64,000 nt of DNA. Origin: Liolophura sinensis. Its lineage: Eukaryota > Mollusca > Polyplacophora > Chitonida > Chitonidae. Where the stretch lies: NCBI RefSeq assembly GCF_032854445.1, contig NC_088303.1, forward strand, positions 17,679,501 through 17,743,500, written 5' to 3'. The notes beneath the pieces are model-generated. The model was not told the origin of the DNA, did not search any database, and worked only from the letters and a program-made list of their open reading frames with translations. A program made the position numbers and the translations under genes. How positions within the stretch are numbered: position 1 is the first letter of the stretch; every line of letters starts with the position of its first letter. This document shows, piece by piece, positions 61,115 to 64,000 of this stretch.

Positions 61115-61236
61115 CCATGGAAGGTCTGTCGGCAATCTGCGGATGGTCGTGGGTTTCCCCCCACCATAATGCTGGCCGCCGTCGTATAAGTGAAATATTC
61201 TTGAGTACGGCGTAAAACACCAATTAACTAAATAAA
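61115..61236 (+). mobile_element. 5'-truncated SINE family A with 8-bp target-site duplication
   Basis: GGAAGGTCTGTCGGCAATCT, GCGGATGGTCGTGGGTTTCC, GCTGGCCGCCGTCGTATAAG, TTCTTGAGTACGGCGTAAAA and an AAATAAAT tail are present. TCGACACC flanks both ends (61107-61114 and 61237-61244). Confidence 0.92.
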
Positions 61237-63216
61237 TCGACACCGCTTGCACGACTAGCTCGGCGAAATCGTAGTCTCGAAAGCAGAAAACTAAGATCAT
61301 TTAACAGAGAAAGAAGATTGAATTTATCAAATACAGCCGTTCGATCCTATCAAACATTACCACGTGTATTTGCATACGGTATTCTTACAGGAAAAAGCAA
61401 TATAAGACTATATATATAAAGTATCTTACAAAGAGGTTAAAAGGTATACCTTTATATTTTAGCGATGTTTCATAACCAATCATAATTCGAAGTGTAAGCG
61501 TAATCGCTAATAATGAGAAAATCGAAGGCGCCGCTCTGTTATCAGTTCTGTTCTATAACCGAGACTACATCTGCTTACGTTGACGTCACTCGACGTGTGC
61601 TTTGTCTTTTAGCCATATATGTTTGTGTACGTTTTTTTAAGGTTCATTTATCTTGCACGTCAGAAAAAATGGCCGTTAAAAGTGGCCGTTAAGGTCCTTT
61701 TCTACCCCACTTCTGAAATAAATATACGTGTCATGTTAGCAGAGTATCGGTAACTATAAATTTGTTGTCGGGATAAATTTATCAAAAGTCTGAACAGCGT
61801 CTGAATAGTTGCCATGCTTTTTTTTTTCATCACATATATGAGTGACATCATTCATTCTCACAATTATATATGCTATGTGTCAAGACACCATTGTATAGGC
61901 TTTGGCTTGCGGGTAAAGCATCTCAAATCCGAATGAATTAAAATTGGGCACATCTATAACTAATACTAACACCCAGGGTCACAGAGATCAAAGACAAGGT
62001 GGGAAGGGGTGGTAAGAAGACGGTGAAGCTGAGAAATAGACAGATATACATAACTGTGCACTAATTTTTCATAATCACCTAGTGCCATTTTTGTTTTTTT
62101 CGGAAAAAGTTATTATATATGAGGCTCGTTATTGATGAATTAATGATTGGTGTTGGACGCTGTAATGAAAAATATTTCCCATATTAGTATACGATATTGG
62201 TCAGTTTTATGAGTAGAGGAAACTGGAGTTAAACACTGGTCTTTTCATGGGAAAATGAAGGCTTGGTGCAATCACCGCCCAACACATGCAATATTAAAGT
62301 ACGCCGATATTATGTATTAACCGCCAAGGACCGATACCAAGTATAGACCACGTATGTCTTGGGCTATGTATTTATATCCCACAAACCGTAAATTTGCATA
62401 TGTAAAATAAAAGTACATTGTTTATCTTAAGAACTAAATCATTTTGAACTCAATATGTCAGTACTTTATTACGCCATTATCAGGAATAATAAATGGAGGT
62501 TATACTCAATGTCAGCACTTTATTACGCCATAATCACGAGTAATAAGTGGATGCTGTACTCAGTATGTCAACCCTTCATTACGCCATCGTCAGGAATAAT
62601 AAATGGACTTTGTACCAAATGTAAGCACTTTATAACGCCATAAATAGAAATTATAAATAAATGCTGTACTCAATATGTCATCACTTCATTACGTTATGGC
62701 ATCATCAAGAATAATAAATGGACGTTGATACTCAATATGTCACCACTTCATTACGCTATGCATCATCAGGAATAATAAATACACTTTGTACTCAATGTGT
62801 ACACACTTTACTACGCCTTGATTAGGAATAATAAATGGATTTTATATTCAATATCAGTACTTTAGTACGCAATAACTAGGAATAATACATAGATTTTGTA
62901 TATATGCTATGTCAGTACTTTAATTATTATATCATCATCAGCAATAATAAGTAGAATTTGAACTCAGTATATCAGCAATTTATTACGCCATCATGAGGAA
63001 TAATAAATAGGTGTTCTGCTCAGTATGTCAGCACTATATTACGTCATCGCCAGGAATAATAAACGGATTTTGAACTCAATATGTCACCACTTTATTACGT
63101 CATCGTCAGGAGTAATAAATAGATTTTGAACTCAACATGTTTGTACTTTATTACGCCATCATCAGGAATAATAAATGAATGTTGTGGTCAGCATGTCAGC
63201 ACTTTATTACGCCATC

Positions 63217-63473
63217 TGGCTCAGTTGGTTAGCTCGCTAGCGCAGCGCAATGACCCAGGAGTCTCTCACCAATGCGGTCGCTGTGATTTCAAGTCCAGCT
63301 CATGCTGGCTTCCTTTCCGACCGTACGTGGGAAGGTCTGTCAAAAACCTGCGGATGGTCGTGGGTTTCCCCCGGGTTGTGCCCGGTTTCCACCCACCAAA
63401 ATGCTGGCCGCCGTCGTATAAGTGAAATATTCTTGGGTACGACGTAAAACACCAATCAAATAAATAAATAAAT
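63217..63473 (+). mobile_element. Full-length SINE family A inside the 57-bp array
   Basis: A-box TGGCTCAGTTGGTTAGCTCG, B-box-like ATTTCAAGTCC, CCAGCTCATGCTGGCTTCCT, central domain ACCTGCGGATGGTCGTGGGT, GCCGCCGTCGTATAAGTGAA and an AAATAAATAAAT tail are present. The target-site duplication is ATTACGCCATC at 63206-63216 and 63474-63484. The array unit resumes in register only if one copy of these 11 bases is removed, so the duplication is genuine. The head is derived from a tRNA. The conserved centre is the kind used to define MetaSINE-type families (name from memory, not checked). Confidence 0.96.
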
Positions 63474-63693
63474 ATTACGCCATCATCAGTAATAATAAAT
63501 GGATGTTGTACTCAATATGGCAGCATTTTCTTCCGCCACAATCAGGAATAATAAATGGGTGTTGTACTCAATATGTCAGCACTTTATTACGTCATCTCCA
63601 GGAACTGTAAATGGATGTTGTACTCAATATGGCAGCACTTTCTTACACCACCACCAGGAATAATAAATGGGTTTTGTACTTAATATGTCAGCA

Positions 63694-63884
63694 TTTTATT
63701 TGTTTATTTATTTTATTTATTTGATTGCTGTTTTACGCCGTACTCAAGAATATTTCACTTATACGACGGTGGCCAGCATTATGGTTGGTGGAAATCGGGC
63801 AGAGCCCGGGGAGACCCACAATCATCCGCAGGTTGCTGGCAGACCTTCCCACGTACGGGCGGAGAGGAAGCCAGCATGAGCTGG
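63694..63884 (-). mobile_element. SINE family A, truncated at its head, inside the 57-bp array
   Basis: A TTTATTTGTTTATTTATTT tail complement is followed by GATTGCTGTTTTACGCCGTA, CCAGCATTATGGTTGGTGG, CATCCGCAGGTTGCTGGCAG and AAGCCAGCATGAGCTGG. GTCAGCA, part of the array unit, flanks both sides (63687-63693 and 63885-63891). Confidence 0.93.
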
Positions 63885-64000
63885 GTCAGCACTTAATTAA
63901 ATGGAATAATAAATGGATTACAATGGCACATACATAAAGTAAAAAAATACGCGGCAAAGTGTAGCACTATATCATATTACCTGCACGTGACAGTTGGAAC

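Larger units (their letters stand above)
59620..62450. other. Interval downstream of histone H1 with no recognised gene
   Basis: Apart from the two SINE fragments at 60370 and 61115, nothing coding is recognised on either strand. ORFs near 60906-61300 are products of the SINE. Confidence 0.6.
62453..63935. repeat. Tandem array, about 57-bp unit, more than 20 copies, split by SINEs
   Basis: The unit is TATGTCAGCACTTTATTACG, CCATCATCAGGAATAATAAA, TGGATGTTGTACTCAA. Every good unit contains AATAAA inside AATAATAAATGG. The array is interrupted by SINEs at 63217-63473 and 63694-63884. Confidence 0.93.

Noticed and set aside
63217-63300. tRNA gene
   Set aside because: The A-box and B-box words belong to the head of a SINE. 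The cloverleaf is not complete and the same head recurs at other SINE copies.

Overview
The window is a gene-poor, repeat-rich stretch of an animal nuclear genome. Three signs point to a mollusc, most likely a bivalve or gastropod. The first exons of a G-protein alpha-o gene have the animal exon phases. There are many copies of a tRNA-derived SINE with a conserved central domain and an (AAAT)n tail, of a kind I associate with molluscs. A second tRNA-headed SINE family of molluscan type is also present. The species cannot be told from this. Base composition is AT-rich, introns are long, and tandem arrays are unusually frequent.

Layout. 1-25460 (minus strand): the 5' part of a G-alpha-o gene. 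Exon 1 is at 25343-25460, the 43-nt exon 2 at 24721-24763 and the 142-nt exon 3 at 1420-1561. Intron 2 is about 23 kb and holds SINEs, minisatellites and simple repeats. The rest of the gene lies beyond position 1. 25461-30000: upstream of that gene, with no confident gene. 30000-38700 (plus strand): a possible gene built from very short phase 1-1 exons (32390, 35429, 37517, perhaps 38349). It is interrupted by a 2-kb minisatellite of 43-bp units whose unit resembles the exon/5' splice-site junction of the first of these exons. 39995-42260: a repeat array with a palindromic TGGGTC-T-GACCCA core, a SINE, a long AT palindrome and a Tc1-like transposase stub. 43633-45684: a second 2-kb minisatellite with a 44-bp unit. 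46650-52770: remnants and one nearly open copy of a reverse-transcriptase element, with many copies of a terminal repeat. 53940-54975: two short-period arrays. 58769-59311: an intact intronless linker histone H1. 62450-63940: a 57-bp-unit array into which two SINEs have jumped, both with target-site duplications.

Only the G-alpha-o exons and histone H1 are confident host genes. The reverse transcriptase is a confident mobile-element gene. The most interesting material is the apparent birth of a minisatellite from a splice junction, and the hairpin with compensatory changes in the terminal repeats of the reverse-transcriptase element.
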